DNA of 64,000 nt from an uncultured Bacteroidales bacterium (GTDB taxonomy: Bacteria; Bacteroidota; Bacteroidia; Bacteroidales; Muribaculaceae): contig CASENC010000049.1 of NCBI GenBank assembly GCA_949289215.1, positions 62,001-126,000 on the forward strand, in the 5' to 3' direction. The position numbers and the translations under genes are program-made. This document shows positions 44,282 through 53,656 of the stretch, in pieces. The notes beneath the pieces were generated by a model. It was given only the letters and a program-made list of their open reading frames with translations. It had not been told where the DNA came from and did no database searches. Each line of letters opens with the position of its first letter. Position 1 is the first letter of the stretch.

Positions 44282-47163
44282 TACCAGGTGATGCCGTTTG
44301 ACGAGCTGCTGCGCTTGTCATACTTGAGGTCGCTCAACAGTGACGACTTGACGGCGATATGGAAGTTGTAGGATTTGTAAGGCCCGACGGGCACGAAGCT
44401 TGCACTCATGGTGAAGCAGTGCAGGTCGCGCGATATCGAGCAGTTCATGTAAGCTATTTTCCCGGTGTCGAAGTTATAACTTGCCGAGAAATTGAATGAC
44501 CAGTTCTTGGTAGGCCTCACATTGCCCGAGAAACTGAGGTTTTGGGTGATGCGCCCGTTATAGTCCATTTTCTCGTAGTTGAAGTCTCCGTAGCTGTAAT
44601 TGATGGAGTAATTGAACGTAAGGCTCCACGGGAAATCCCATTTGGCATATCCGTCGGGGTTGAGTTCTATGCCCGATTCGGTTTTTCCGCCACGGTTTTC
44701 CCGCTCTTCGTTGCGGTTGGCATACCGGTCAACGGCTTCGGGCGGTTCATTCTCCTTTTGGCTTTCCTTCTTGTCTTTTTTCTTGAATGTATCGTTGTTA
44801 AGAGTGTAGGAGAACGAAGTTCCCGTGCTCGACAGTTTGGCAAATCCCTTGCCGGCCTGTAGGCGGGTGCGGTTGACACGTGTGGGGGTACCGTACTCGT
44901 TGAGCTGGTAGGTGTAAACATCCCATGTCGCCGACAGGTTAAGGTTGAAATTCTTCATGAGCCTGAGCGAGAGCGATGTGTTGATGTTGCTCCATCGCAG
45001 TGAGTCGGCTGCAAAATTGTATGACTGGCTCACGGTGAAGTTTTCTATCAGTGAAATCTTTTTTACACCGGTGCTATCGGCATCGCTTTTTACTTTCATT
45101 TCCACATTGTTTGCAAGCGACAGGCTTACTGCTCCCGTTTTGCCTTGCCCCACGCTGCCGAATATGCCGTGCGAGAAATAGGAATACTTGGTGTTGACAA
45201 GCCTTCCGGTGTTGGGGTTGGTATAGGCATATGTGCCGTAGTATCCCCAGAACGGTGTACTGAAGTCGGGCGCACCGGTAAATGAGACGGTAGGGGTGAG
45301 CACGTGGCGTATCATCTGCACTTTGTCGCCGAATATTTTCCAAGGCTTGAAGAAGCCGTATATCTTGGTGTCAAGTGAGATTGATGCGCTGAAGTCGAAT
45401 ATGTTGTAAAAGCTGTAGGTGGTGTCGCGCACAACGGCCGAAGCGGCAGGGTCCCATTGCTGGCGTATCTTGCTGGTGTACATGCGGTCGTTGATGCTTA
45501 CACTGGGTGTGACATTGATATAGTCAAACACGTTGAACGTTGCCGAGATTGGTATGGAGTGGCGCATACCGTTTCGCCAGTCTTTTATTAGGCTCTTCTT
45601 GAAGAATTCTTTTTGCCCGGCAGTGAGGGAGTTTTGAAATACGCCGGTATATGACAACTTGATTTTCTCATACCATTTTTCGCTCCCTACGGCGCTTTTG
45701 CGCTTGAATGGCGCGGTTTGCGACATGGTGAGGGTGATATTTGGGAACGAAACGGTGATGGTTGAATCGGACGAGCGTTGGGAAACGTTGGCCGATGTTG
45801 ACAAGCTCCATTTTGAGTTAGGAAACTTGTAAGTCATGTTGATGCTGCTGCTAGTGGTGTTTTCGGTAAACGAATTGCTGTAGTAGTCATCAAGGTTGTT
45901 ACGGCTGTAACCGCTGGTGGCGAAGTTCACACTGGCCGAGAAAGTCATGTTGGGATTGGCTTTCGAGTCTTGGGAGTGTGTCCATGTTAATTTGAAGTTG
46001 GTCTGTTTTGAATAGTCCGATTCGCCTTTTTCGCCGGTGATGGTTGTGAGGTAGCTTATGTGGAACGCTCCCGAGAATTTGTAGCGTTTGCGGTATGACG
46101 ATTGCGCCGCCAGCCCCCACGACCCCTTGGTGTATATTTCCCCTGTGAGGGCAAGGTCGATTTTGTCGTTGATGGCAAAATAGTATCCGCCTTCACGCAG
46201 GTAGTATCCGCGGTTGTAATCGTCGCCGAATGTAGGCATTATTATACCCGATGAGTATTTGTCGCTGAACGGGAAGAAACCGAACGGGATTGCAAGCGGC
46301 AACGGCACGTCGGCAAGCACCATATATGCCGGTCCCATGACGATGTCTTTTTTGGGGCGCACTTTTGCCTTGGTCAGTTGCAGGTAAAAGTGCGGGTGCT
46401 CGTGGTTGTCGCAAGTGGTGTATCGGCCTTCTTTGATGAAATATTCGTCGTTTTCCATCTTTTTCGTGCGTCCGCCGGTGAGGTATCCTTCGCCCTGTTG
46501 CGTTACCACCTCGGTGATATATCCTTTCTTGGATTTGAAATTGTAACGCATGGTTTTCGATTCATATTCGCCGCTTCGGTCCTTGAACACGGGCAATCCC
46601 TGCATTTCACCCGTGCTGTCGGGGCGGCCTATGGCATATACCTCACTGTTGTCCATGTTCATGTCGATTTGCATCGACTTCAGGTTGATGTCGCCATAGG
46701 TTACATCGCCGTCGCCATACATCGAGGCGTTGTTGCGGCCGTAGAATACAAGCGAGTCTTTGGCAGTGAATTGCACCGAGTTGTCGAGATCGACCATGGT
46801 CATCACGAAACGCGATTTCAGTCTTGAAGTGTCGCGCAGTGAGCTGTCGGACCTTGCCGTGTCGGCAATTCCCGAAACCGAGTCTTTCACGATTGATTGC
46901 CGTATCGATGCCGAATCGGCATTTTGCTTGTGCTTTTGCAGGCGTGCAATGATGCTGTCGGCAGCTGCATTCCTGGCTGAATCGGATATTAATGCAGACA
47001 CCGAGTCGAGAGCCGAGGCATCAATGGTGTCGCCGAGCAGCTCTTCGATTGAGGGGGGCAAGTCGGTAGTCGAGCCTTCTGCCGATTGCTTGGCAACGTT
47101 GCAACTATGGCACACGCAAAGGACAACTACGAGAGATGCTATATATATGAGTATATTTTTCAA
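44278..47163 (-). CDS. lptD: LPS assembly outer membrane protein LptD
   Basis: This large outer-membrane protein has a signal (LKNILIYIASLVVVLCVCHS) with a possible lipobox. An OstA/LptA-like N-domain follows (about residues 100-260, DSLVFYGRNNASMYGDGDVT), then a long C-terminal barrel ending in RSSSSNGITWY. It inserts lipopolysaccharide or lipo-oligosaccharide in the outer leaflet. An ATG at 47220 would give 980 residues, but a TAATTTTG element at 47195-47188 places transcription start near 47182. The TTG at 47163, which directly begins a good signal peptide, is therefore preferred (961 residues). Confidence 0.85.
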   Translation of the reverse strand: MKNILIYIASLVVVLCVCHSCNVAKQSAEGSTTDLPPSIEELLGDTIDASALDSVSALISDSARNAAADSIIARLQKHKQNADSASIRQSIVKDSVSGIADTARSDSSLRDTSRLKSRFVMTMVDLDNSVQFTAKDSLVFYGRNNASMYGDGDVTYGDINLKSMQIDMNMDNSEVYAIGRPDSTGEMQGLPVFKDRSGEYESKTMRYNFKSKKGYITEVVTQQGEGYLTGGRTKKMENDEYFIKEGRYTTCDNHEHPHFYLQLTKAKVRPKKDIVMGPAYMVLADVPLPLAIPFGFFPFSDKYSSGIIMPTFGDDYNRGYYLREGGYYFAINDKIDLALTGEIYTKGSWGLAAQSSYRKRYKFSGAFHISYLTTITGEKGESDYSKQTNFKLTWTHSQDSKANPNMTFSASVNFATSGYSRNNLDDYYSNSFTENTTSSSINMTYKFPNSKWSLSTSANVSQRSSDSTITVSFPNITLTMSQTAPFKRKSAVGSEKWYEKIKLSYTGVFQNSLTAGQKEFFKKSLIKDWRNGMRHSIPISATFNVFDYINVTPSVSINDRMYTSKIRQQWDPAASAVVRDTTYSFYNIFDFSASISLDTKIYGFFKPWKIFGDKVQMIRHVLTPTVSFTGAPDFSTPFWGYYGTYAYTNPNTGRLVNTKYSYFSHGIFGSVGQGKTGAVSLSLANNVEMKVKSDADSTGVKKISLIENFTVSQSYNFAADSLRWSNINTSLSLRLMKNFNLNLSATWDVYTYQLNEYGTPTRVNRTRLQAGKGFAKLSSTGTSFSYTLNNDTFKKKDKKESQKENEPPEAVDRYANRNEERENRGGKTESGIELNPDGYAKWDFPWSLTFNYSINYSYGDFNYEKMDYNGRITQNLSFSGNVRPTKNWSFNFSASYNFDTGKIAYMNCSISRDLHCFTMSASFVPVGPYKSYNFHIAVKSSLLSDLKYDKRSSSSNGITWY

Positions 47164-47187
47164 ATTTAAAATGTGGAAAAACACCTG

Positions 47188-47220
47188 CAAAATTAAGCAA
47201 TAACATTCACACCTGCACAA
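47188..47220 (-). promoter_or_regulatory. Probable lptD promoter
   Basis: On the minus strand TTG (47220-47218), a 22-bp spacer and TAATTTTG (47195-47188). The spacing is slightly long. It bears on the choice of a TTG start for lptD. Confidence 0.5.
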
Positions 47221-47293
47221 TAAAGTTGATAATTAATGTTATTGGGCTGTGTGGAGTAGGTGTTTGGCTAGGTGGCTGAATGGCCGAAGTCGG

Positions 47294-48082
47294 TTATCGG
47301 ATTATGATAAGAGCCTTGGAACGAGTAAGAATGTAGTTGCGGAAGACGGCATCGCTGGTTATTCGTTGCAGTGCTTTTTCCGAGGCTATTTGGTGTGATT
47401 CTTTTTTTGTGTAGCCGGTGGCCTCGCTTACAGGGCTGCCGCACAGGTTTATCATTGAACGGAACATTTGGTTGTTGGAGCCATCGACCGACGTGTCAAC
47501 CAGTTCAAAATTGACCGGTACATGGTTTTTCTGCCCCCATTCGAGCAATTTAGACTTGAAATTAATTTCGGTGCGGGCAATGTTGTGTATATTGATGTGA
47601 GGTGCTATTATGCGTTGCTCGACGAAAGTCTTGCATCGTTCATATCCCTGGTCGAGATATACGGCACCCACCAGTGCCTCAAGTGCGTTGCCATAGATGT
47701 AGGAATTGTGCGTGTGGCTTGTCACTATGGGGTGTACAACTTTGTCGAGCCCCATCTCCTTTGCTATCTTTGACAACGTTTCGCGTTTTACAATCTTTGA
47801 GCGGGTGTTGGTGAGGAACCCCTCGTGCTTGCGCGGGAACATTTTGTAAAGTATGTCGGCTACGATTGCCCCTAAAATCGCGTCGCCAAGGTATTCGAGC
47901 CTCTCGTTGTTGGTGTAGCGGCCTTTGCCGTTTCCTGTGGAACGGGAACGGTGTATGAAGGCGAGCCGGTAGGTGCTTAAATGCCGAGGGGGGAATCCCA
48001 ACAGGCGGAAACAAAAAGCATAAAGCTCCTTATCCTTGCAGAAAAGAAGCTTTATGCGAAATAAGATATCGTTGGGCGACAC
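47294..48082 (-). CDS. rnc: Ribonuclease III
   Basis: This 262-residue double-strand-specific endonuclease has the signature NNERLEYLGDAILGAIVADI near residue 58. It also has EALVGAVYLDQGYERCKTFV in the catalytic domain and a C-terminal double-stranded RNA-binding region (SKLLEWGQKNHVPVNFELVD to SEKALQRI). It processes rRNA precursors and structured RNAs. It lies 11 bp downstream of fabF, in the order acpP-fabF-rnc common in this phylum. Confidence 0.95.
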   Translation of the reverse strand: MSPNDILFRIKLLFCKDKELYAFCFRLLGFPPRHLSTYRLAFIHRSRSTGNGKGRYTNNERLEYLGDAILGAIVADILYKMFPRKHEGFLTNTRSKIVKRETLSKIAKEMGLDKVVHPIVTSHTHNSYIYGNALEALVGAVYLDQGYERCKTFVEQRIIAPHINIHNIARTEINFKSKLLEWGQKNHVPVNFELVDTSVDGSNNQMFRSMINLCGSPVSEATGYTKKESHQIASEKALQRITSDAVFRNYILTRSKALIIIR

Positions 48083-48093
48083 GGTACGCGATA

Positions 48094-49356
48094 TTATTCG
48101 ACGTATTTTTTTACGATCATGCTGGCATTGTGTCCGCCAAAACCGAATGTGTTGGACAGGGCCACGTTGATATCGCGTTTTTGCGCCTTGTTAAATGTGA
48201 AATTCAACTTGTAGTCAATCTCTGGATCCAAGTCGTCGTCGGCATGGTTGATGGTCGGAGGAACTATGCCGTCGGTTATCGTCTTTACGCAGAACAGCAC
48301 TTCAAGCGCACCGGTTGCACCCAGCAGGTGGCCGGTCATCGACTTGGTAGAGCTGATGCTCAAGCGGTAGGCATCGTCGCCCCAAACTTCCTTGATGGCT
48401 TTTACTTCCGACAGGTCGCCTACCGGAGTGGAGGTGCCATGTACGTTGATGTAATCGACATCGGCCGGGGTGAGGCCGGCATCGGCAATTGCCCGTTTCA
48501 TCACCAATTTTGCGCCGAGCCCTTCGGGGTGGCTTGCAGTGATGTGGTAGGCATCGGCCGACATACCGCCACCGACAACTTCACAGTAAATCTTGGCACC
48601 ACGAGCCTTGGCGTGTTCAAGTTCTTCGAGAACGAGGCAGGCCGAGCCTTCACCTATGATAAAGCCGTCGCGTGAACCGCTGAACGGGCGCGAAGCTGTC
48701 TCGGGCGAGTCGTTGCGTGTGGAGAGGGCGTGCATCGAGTTAAAACCACCTACCCCGGCAGGGTAAATGGCAGCCTCGGCACCACCGCTGACCATTGCAA
48801 CAGCCATACCTAAACGAATGTAGTTGAATGCGTCGATCAAGGCATTGGTCGATGATGCGCAAGCCGAGACGATCCCGAAGTTAGGCCCGCGGAAGCCGTA
48901 TTGCATGGAAATGTGACCGGCAGCTATGTCGGCAATCATCTTCGGAATGAAGAATGGATTGTACTTCGGCCCCTGGTCGGCATGCATGGCATAATAGCCG
49001 GCTTCTTCCTCGAATGTGTGCAAACCTCCGATCCCTGACGAGAATATTACGCCTACATTGTCGGCATCGATGCCTTCGGCGTTGATTTTTGAATCTTCAA
49101 CAGCCTGTTGGGCGGCAACAAGCGCGTATTGGGAATAGAGGTCTAGGGTGCGTAACTTCTTGCGGTCGAAATAGTCGGCCCCGTTGAAGTTCTTCACCTC
49201 GCACGCAAACTGGGTCTTGAACAGAGATGCGTCGAAATGCGTAATAGGCCCGGCACCGCTTACTCCCGCAATGGCATTTTGCCATGTGGTTTCAACATCG
49301 TTGCCGAGGGGAGTTACAGCTCCCAAGCCTGTTACAACAACTCTTTTTAACTCCAT
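48094..49356 (-). CDS. fabF: Beta-ketoacyl-ACP synthase II
   Basis: This 420-residue condensing enzyme extends fatty acyl chains. It has the active Cys in VSACASSTNALIDA, the catalytic His residues in INVHGTSTPVGD and the SMTGHLLGATGALE stretch, and the C-terminal LSNTFGFGGHNAS. Length is typical of FabF. It is 23 bp downstream of acpP, its carrier protein. Confidence 0.97.
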   Translation of the reverse strand: MELKRVVVTGLGAVTPLGNDVETTWQNAIAGVSGAGPITHFDASLFKTQFACEVKNFNGADYFDRKKLRTLDLYSQYALVAAQQAVEDSKINAEGIDADNVGVIFSSGIGGLHTFEEEAGYYAMHADQGPKYNPFFIPKMIADIAAGHISMQYGFRGPNFGIVSACASSTNALIDAFNYIRLGMAVAMVSGGAEAAIYPAGVGGFNSMHALSTRNDSPETASRPFSGSRDGFIIGEGSACLVLEELEHAKARGAKIYCEVVGGGMSADAYHITASHPEGLGAKLVMKRAIADAGLTPADVDYINVHGTSTPVGDLSEVKAIKEVWGDDAYRLSISSTKSMTGHLLGATGALEVLFCVKTITDGIVPPTINHADDDLDPEIDYKLNFTFNKAQKRDINVALSNTFGFGGHNASMIVKKYVE

Positions 49357-49379
49357 TATAAATTAATGTGATTTCTTTC

Positions 49380-49613
49380 TTATTTGTTGTTTTCGATGAA
49401 CTCGATGGCGTCGCCAACAGTTACTATGCCCTCGGCCTTGTCATCGGGAATTTCGATACCGAATTGCTTTTCGAATTCCATGATCAATTCAACAGTGTCG
49501 AGTGAATCAGCACCAAGATCTTGAGCAAATGTAGCTTCAGGTGTTACTTCAGATTCGTTTACTCCAAGCTTTTCTACAATTATTGCTTTTACCTTTTCTG
49601 CAATTTCTGACAT
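49380..49613 (-). CDS. acpP: Acyl carrier protein
   Basis: This 77-residue acidic carrier has the phosphopantetheine attachment Ser in [15 protein letters not shown]. It begins [20 protein letters not shown]. It carries acyl chains for FabF, encoded just downstream. Its likely promoter (49958-49929) is far upstream, giving a leader of about 310 nt. Confidence 0.97.
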   Translation of the reverse strand: MSEIAEKVKAIIVEKLGVNESEVTPEATFAQDLGADSLDTVELIMEFEKQFGIEIPDDKAEGIVTVGDAIEFIENNK

Positions 49614-49928
49614 AATGATTAAGTTTTAAATAGTTATAATTTGGATAATACTTTTTTCGCGGCACAAAGTAAGCAATTTTAATTCAGATATGAAAAATTT
49701 TAACGCCTTAAATTGAACCGTTTTGCGCATTTTGTCGCAAAATGTGCAGTTTTGGGCTTTATTCGCGGCTTTTTGCATTCCATTTTCTGCTCCTCGTTGC
49801 TCGATTGCTTTTGCAAGTTTTGCTTTCATTTCCGGTGGTGAGGCGATGCCGTCTCTGTCCTTAATAAACGGTGGTTTAGCCGCCGTTGCCGTTGTGAAAA
49901 ACGAGGTATCAAATTGCCTAACAGGCTG
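49614..49928 (-). promoter_or_regulatory. Long leader region of acpP
   Basis: About 310 nt between the supported promoter and the acpP ATG. A nearer sequence, TTACTTTG on the minus strand (49672-49665), could be a second -7 element with one mismatch. No riboswitch or leader peptide was recognised. Confidence 0.4.
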
Positions 49929-49945
49929 CAAAGGTACTAATTTTG
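49914..49945 (+). promoter_or_regulatory. Candidate plus-strand promoter overlapping the acpP promoter
   Basis: TTG (49914-49916), a 21-bp spacer and TAATTTTG (49938-49945). It lies across the minus-strand acpP promoter and points at an orphan hairpin 50 bp away. Confidence 0.5.
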
Positions 49946-49958
49946 TTTAAAACTCCAA
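49929..49958 (-). promoter_or_regulatory. acpP-fabF-rnc promoter
   Basis: On the minus strand TTG (49958-49956), a 19-bp spacer and TACCTTTG (49936-49929) form an exact consensus promoter. Confidence 0.7.
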
Positions 49959-50017
49959 TGCTTGTGTCAACATTTTTTTAGTTTTGCTTCTGTTTGCCCG
50001 GTGGGTGCCGGGCTTTT
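49951..50017 (+). ncRNA. Candidate small RNA of about 65 nt
   Basis: The stretch from the predicted start near 49951 ends in a hairpin, GCCCGG (49996-50001) with CCGGGC (50008-50013), followed by TTTT. No plus-strand gene enters this terminator from upstream, so a short transcript from the promoter at 49914-49945 would explain it. This is a prediction from signals only. Confidence 0.35.
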
Positions 50018-50091
50018 GCCGACGGAGCGATTTGCCGTTGCGTTTTTTATGATTGTTTTATTGCTTTTTGATGTATAATGTGTGCATGGTG

Positions 50092-50121
50092 TTGTTATTT
50101 GATTGATTTTTGGTATATTTG
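50092..50121 (+). promoter_or_regulatory. Promoter of the small lipoprotein gene
   Basis: TTG (50092-50094), a 19-bp spacer and TATATTTG (50114-50121). The leader to the ATG is about 127 nt. Confidence 0.7.
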
Positions 50122-50253
50122 CAAAAAAGCCGGATTTGCAAAAAAAAGAAACTTGTTTGCCGAACCTGTTTGGCCGATTGCCGCAATGATGGTTATGGCG
50201 TATGAGTCGCAGTGTATTGATTTTCTATCAAACCCTAAAATAATATATGTGTT

Positions 50254-50712
50254 ATGAAGAAGATTGTTTATTTCTTATTGATTGCGTTACTTTGTTCGGG
50301 TTGCAGCACCTCGATAATGAGTACCATGCTGCCCGGCGTGTTTGATACCGCGCCCGGATATTCGTTTGGGTGGGAAAGCTGTGCCGGTAATGCTTCGGAA
50401 GGCATGGCCCGGTTTACTGTGGCGTGTTCCCATGTGTTAGCCCCGCAGACGGTTTATGTGCTAAGCGGTAATGATACTTATGCTGCCGATATGTATGGAA
50501 ACCGTTATCCGGTGACGGTATCGGGGTCTTCATCTCTCAAAATGGCTGCCGGGGTTCCGGGAAAATTTGTTTTTGAGATAAGGGGCATACCGCCGGGAGT
50601 TAATTCGCTGGCTATAATAAGCATCATGTTCAAGACATATACCGACGGTGTTTCAAGCAGTGGAGAATATCGCCCCATGCACTTCCGCAACATTCCCATA
50701 ACTTGGCAATAA
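50254..50712 (+). CDS. Uncharacterised lipoprotein
   Basis: This 152-residue protein has a clear lipoprotein signal (MKKIVYFLLIALLCSGCSTS). Its beta-rich body (SHVLAPQTVYVLSGNDTYAA, KFVFEIRGIPPGVNSLAII) has an Ig-like look. I do not recognise a family. It stands alone with its own promoter, convergent with truA. It is probably anchored in the outer membrane. Confidence 0.7.
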   Translation: MKKIVYFLLIALLCSGCSTSIMSTMLPGVFDTAPGYSFGWESCAGNASEGMARFTVACSHVLAPQTVYVLSGNDTYAADMYGNRYPVTVSGSSSLKMAAGVPGKFVFEIRGIPPGVNSLAIISIMFKTYTDGVSSSGEYRPMHFRNIPITWQ

Positions 50713-50791
50713 TGGTTTGAGGCTATTCACGTGTGTGAAAAAATCCATGTATTAGGAATGTGGTGTGTCGTGCTGTGTGTCTGTTCTTGTG

Positions 50792-51535
50792 TTACATTAT
50801 GGCATAAGGGTAGGTGATATTCCACAGGAACAACGGGTGGCCCGGCATGGAAGTGCCTGCGCTGCAACGGTCTTTCTGCTCGATGACGCGGGCGAAGCCG
50901 TCAACCGAAAGTCGCCCCGAGCCTACTTCGACAAGGGTGCCGACGATGGCTCGTACCATGTTGCGCAGGAAGCGGTCGGCGGTAATGGTGAATACCATCT
51001 GGTTGCCTTCGGGTTCCCATTGTGCATGGGTGATGATGCAGTTGTTAGTCTTTACGTCGGTGTGCAGTTTGCTGAAGCTGGTAAAGTCGGTGTATTTCGG
51101 CAGCAATGCGGCGGCCTTGTTCATCAGGTTGAAATCGAGCCGTGGCGGATATTGCCAACTGAGCGGGTACAGGAACGGTGACTTGCCCCGATGCGTGAAA
51201 TACTTGTAGGTGCGCGATGTGGCATCGAAGCGTGCGTGTGCGTCGTCGGCTACCTGGAATATGGCGTGGATGGCAATGTCGCGCCCCAACAGGCTGTTAA
51301 GCCCGCGCACGAGCCGTGTCGTGTCTTGCGGCATGGTGTCGCAGTCGAAGTGGGCTATCATCATGGCTGCATTCACGCCGGTGTCGGTGCGGCCTGCTCC
51401 CGTTATGGTGATGGGGGTGCGCAATACCGTTGACATGGCCTTTTCGATGGTCTCTTGCACAGTTACGGCATTGGGCTGCGTCTGCCATCCGTGGAAGCAG
51501 GCTCCGCGGTATGATAAGCGTATGAAGTATCTCAC
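50792..51535 (-). CDS. truA: tRNA pseudouridine(38-40) synthase
   Basis: This 247-residue enzyme makes pseudouridine at tRNA positions 38-40. The catalytic Asp is in GAGRTDTGVNAAM near residue 51. YFIRLSYRGACFHGWQTQPN begins the fold, and FLRNMVRAIVGTLVEVGSGR is the usual C-terminal motif. It starts 7 bp after the speA stop and is likely cotranscribed with it. Confidence 0.95.
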   Translation of the reverse strand: MRYFIRLSYRGACFHGWQTQPNAVTVQETIEKAMSTVLRTPITITGAGRTDTGVNAAMMIAHFDCDTMPQDTTRLVRGLNSLLGRDIAIHAIFQVADDAHARFDATSRTYKYFTHRGKSPFLYPLSWQYPPRLDFNLMNKAAALLPKYTDFTSFSKLHTDVKTNNCIITHAQWEPEGNQMVFTITADRFLRNMVRAIVGTLVEVGSGRLSVDGFARVIEQKDRCSAGTSMPGHPLFLWNITYPYAIM

Positions 51536-51542
51536 GCCGGTA

Positions 51543-53444
51543 TCAGTCTTTTTCGAGATAAGTGTAACCGTATAATCCCGAGCGGTAGTTGCTAAGGAAT
51601 TCGCGTCCTTCTTCGGGGGTGATTTTGCCCTGTTTCATCGACCGTGTAACCCATGTCTCGACGTTGCGCACCAGTCGCTTGGGGTTGAACTGCACGTAAT
51701 CGAGTACTTCGGCCACGGTTTCTCCGTCTATTACCTGGTCGATGTCGTAGTGGTCTTTGTACACGCTTATGTGTACGGCGTTGGTGTCGCCGAATAGGTT
51801 GTGCATGTCGCCAAGTATTTCTTGGTATGCACCCACAAGGAATACTCCGAAGTAGTAAGGTTCGTCGGTCTTGACCGGGTGTACGGGCAGCGACGTGGAT
51901 GTTCCGTGCATCGATATGAAGTTGGCTATCTTTCCGTCGCTGTCGCACGTGATGTCTTGTATCGAAGCCATCTTGGATGGGCGTTCGTCGAGCCTTGCTA
52001 TAGGCATAATGGGGAACACCTGGTCGATGGCCCAAGAGTCGGGCAAAGACTGGAACAGCGAGAAGTTGCAGAAATATTTTTCGGGCAACATTCGGGCCAC
52101 TTTACGCAGCTCTTCGGGAGCGTGTTTCATGTCGGCGGCAAGTTCACTCACGTCGCGAGCTATCGACCAAAATAGCTTTTCTATCATGGCACGGGTGCGC
52201 AAGTCGAGTAGCCCGAGGCTGAACAGGTCGAGTGCTTCTTCCTTGATTTGCAATGCGTCGTGCCAACTTTCAAACAACCGCGGCTGGTTGATGCGGTCCC
52301 ATATGTCATAAAGCTCCCTGGCCAGTTCGTGGTCGGATTCGCTGATTTTGTCGATATTTTCGTCCCACTGTGGCAGGCGAGTGGTTTGCAGCACTTCAAA
52401 CACCAGCACCGAGTGGTGTGCCGTGAGCGAGCGTCCCGATTCGGTGATTATGTTGGGTTGCTTAAGCCCGTTTTTCTCGCAGGCATCGACGAGAGCCGAC
52501 ACCGAGTCGTTGACATATTCCTGAATGCTGTAGTTCATGCTGCTCTCGCTTGCGCTGCTGCGAGTGCCGTCGTAGTCCACACCGAGTCCGCCGCCGATAT
52601 CGACGAAATCGATATTGAATCCCATCTTCGACAGTTGCACGTAGAATTGCATGGCTTCGCGCAGGGCATTTTTGATGCGGCGTATTTTTGTTATTTGGCT
52701 GCCTATGTGGAAGTGTATCAGTTTCAGGCAGTCGGCCATTTTGTTTTTTTCGAGCATTTCGATTGCCGAAAGCAATTCGCTTGAGTTTAGTCCGAATTTG
52801 CTTTGGTCTCCGCCCGACTCTTCCCACTTCCCGCTTCCCGAGTTGGAAAGTTTTATGCGCACGCCTATGTTTGGGCGCATTTTCAGCCGTTTCGAGATTT
52901 CGGCAATCAGCTGTAATTCGTTGAGCTTCTCTACGACGAGAATGATGCGGCGTCCCATTTTTTGTGCAAGCAGGGCAAGTTCCACATAGTTCTCGTCTTT
53001 GTAGCCGTTGCAGATGATGAGAGAATTTTCGGCTGCGCTTATGGCCAGCACGGCATGGAGTTCGGGCTTTGAACCGGCTTCAAGCCCGATTTTGAACTTG
53101 GTGCCGTGGCTCACAATTTCCTCCACCACCTGTTTCATTTGGTTTACTTTTATGGGATAGATGATGAAGTTTTCGGCCTGGTAGTGGTATTCTTCGGCAG
53201 CTTGCTTGAAGCACCGGGATATTTTTTCGATGCGGTTGTCGAGAATGTCGGGAAAACGCAGCAATACGGGTGCGGTGATATCTCGCACCTGCAATTCGTC
53301 CATTATTTCTTTCAAGTCAACTCCCACGCAGTTTTCTTTGGGTGTTACCTCCACATGGCCTTTGTCGTTGATTGAAAAATACTTCAGCCCCCAACCATTT
53401 ATGTTGTAGAGCTCTGCGCTGTCTTCGATGCGCCACTTTCTCAT
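51543..53444 (-). CDS. speA: Biosynthetic arginine decarboxylase
   Basis: This 633-residue PLP enzyme converts arginine to agmatine, the first step of polyamine synthesis. It has the PLP lysine in NFIIYPIKVNQMKQ, FHIGSQITKIRRIKNAL, DIGGGLGVDYDGTRS and the C-terminal region QFNPKRLVRNVE. Length matches the SpeA group. It heads a unit with truA. Confidence 0.95.
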   Translation of the reverse strand: MRKWRIEDSAELYNINGWGLKYFSINDKGHVEVTPKENCVGVDLKEIMDELQVRDITAPVLLRFPDILDNRIEKISRCFKQAAEEYHYQAENFIIYPIKVNQMKQVVEEIVSHGTKFKIGLEAGSKPELHAVLAISAAENSLIICNGYKDENYVELALLAQKMGRRIILVVEKLNELQLIAEISKRLKMRPNIGVRIKLSNSGSGKWEESGGDQSKFGLNSSELLSAIEMLEKNKMADCLKLIHFHIGSQITKIRRIKNALREAMQFYVQLSKMGFNIDFVDIGGGLGVDYDGTRSSASESSMNYSIQEYVNDSVSALVDACEKNGLKQPNIITESGRSLTAHHSVLVFEVLQTTRLPQWDENIDKISESDHELARELYDIWDRINQPRLFESWHDALQIKEEALDLFSLGLLDLRTRAMIEKLFWSIARDVSELAADMKHAPEELRKVARMLPEKYFCNFSLFQSLPDSWAIDQVFPIMPIARLDERPSKMASIQDITCDSDGKIANFISMHGTSTSLPVHPVKTDEPYYFGVFLVGAYQEILGDMHNLFGDTNAVHISVYKDHYDIDQVIDGETVAEVLDYVQFNPKRLVRNVETWVTRSMKQGKITPEEGREFLSNYRSGLYGYTYLEKD

Positions 53445-53564
53445 GCTCGTAATAGTGTGCTTTTAATTGTGAATAAATTATTGAAATATATGCAATGGCA
53501 AAATTGCCAAGCAAAATTAATGATATTTTATCTATTTGCTGTTATATAAGAGATATAAAATTGT

Positions 53565-53572
53565 TATCTTTG
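53565..53572 (+). promoter_or_regulatory. -7 element of the fructose-bisphosphate aldolase gene
   Basis: TATCTTTG fits TAnnTTTG. The nearest TTTG upstream (53535-53538) is 26 bp away, longer than usual. It sets the leader and supports the ATG at 53657. Confidence 0.6.
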
Positions 53573-53656
53573 CAGAAAATAAGGAGTATGGCACGGTGTG
53601 CCGATATTCCGGCAAGTTTTGAGAAAGATTTAGTCACATTTATAAATTTAACTAAA

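Noticed and set aside
49626-49931. A 101-codon minus-strand frame upstream of acpP.
   Set aside because: It starts at the acpP promoter, has no domain or hydrophobic pattern, and the stretch is better read as a leader.
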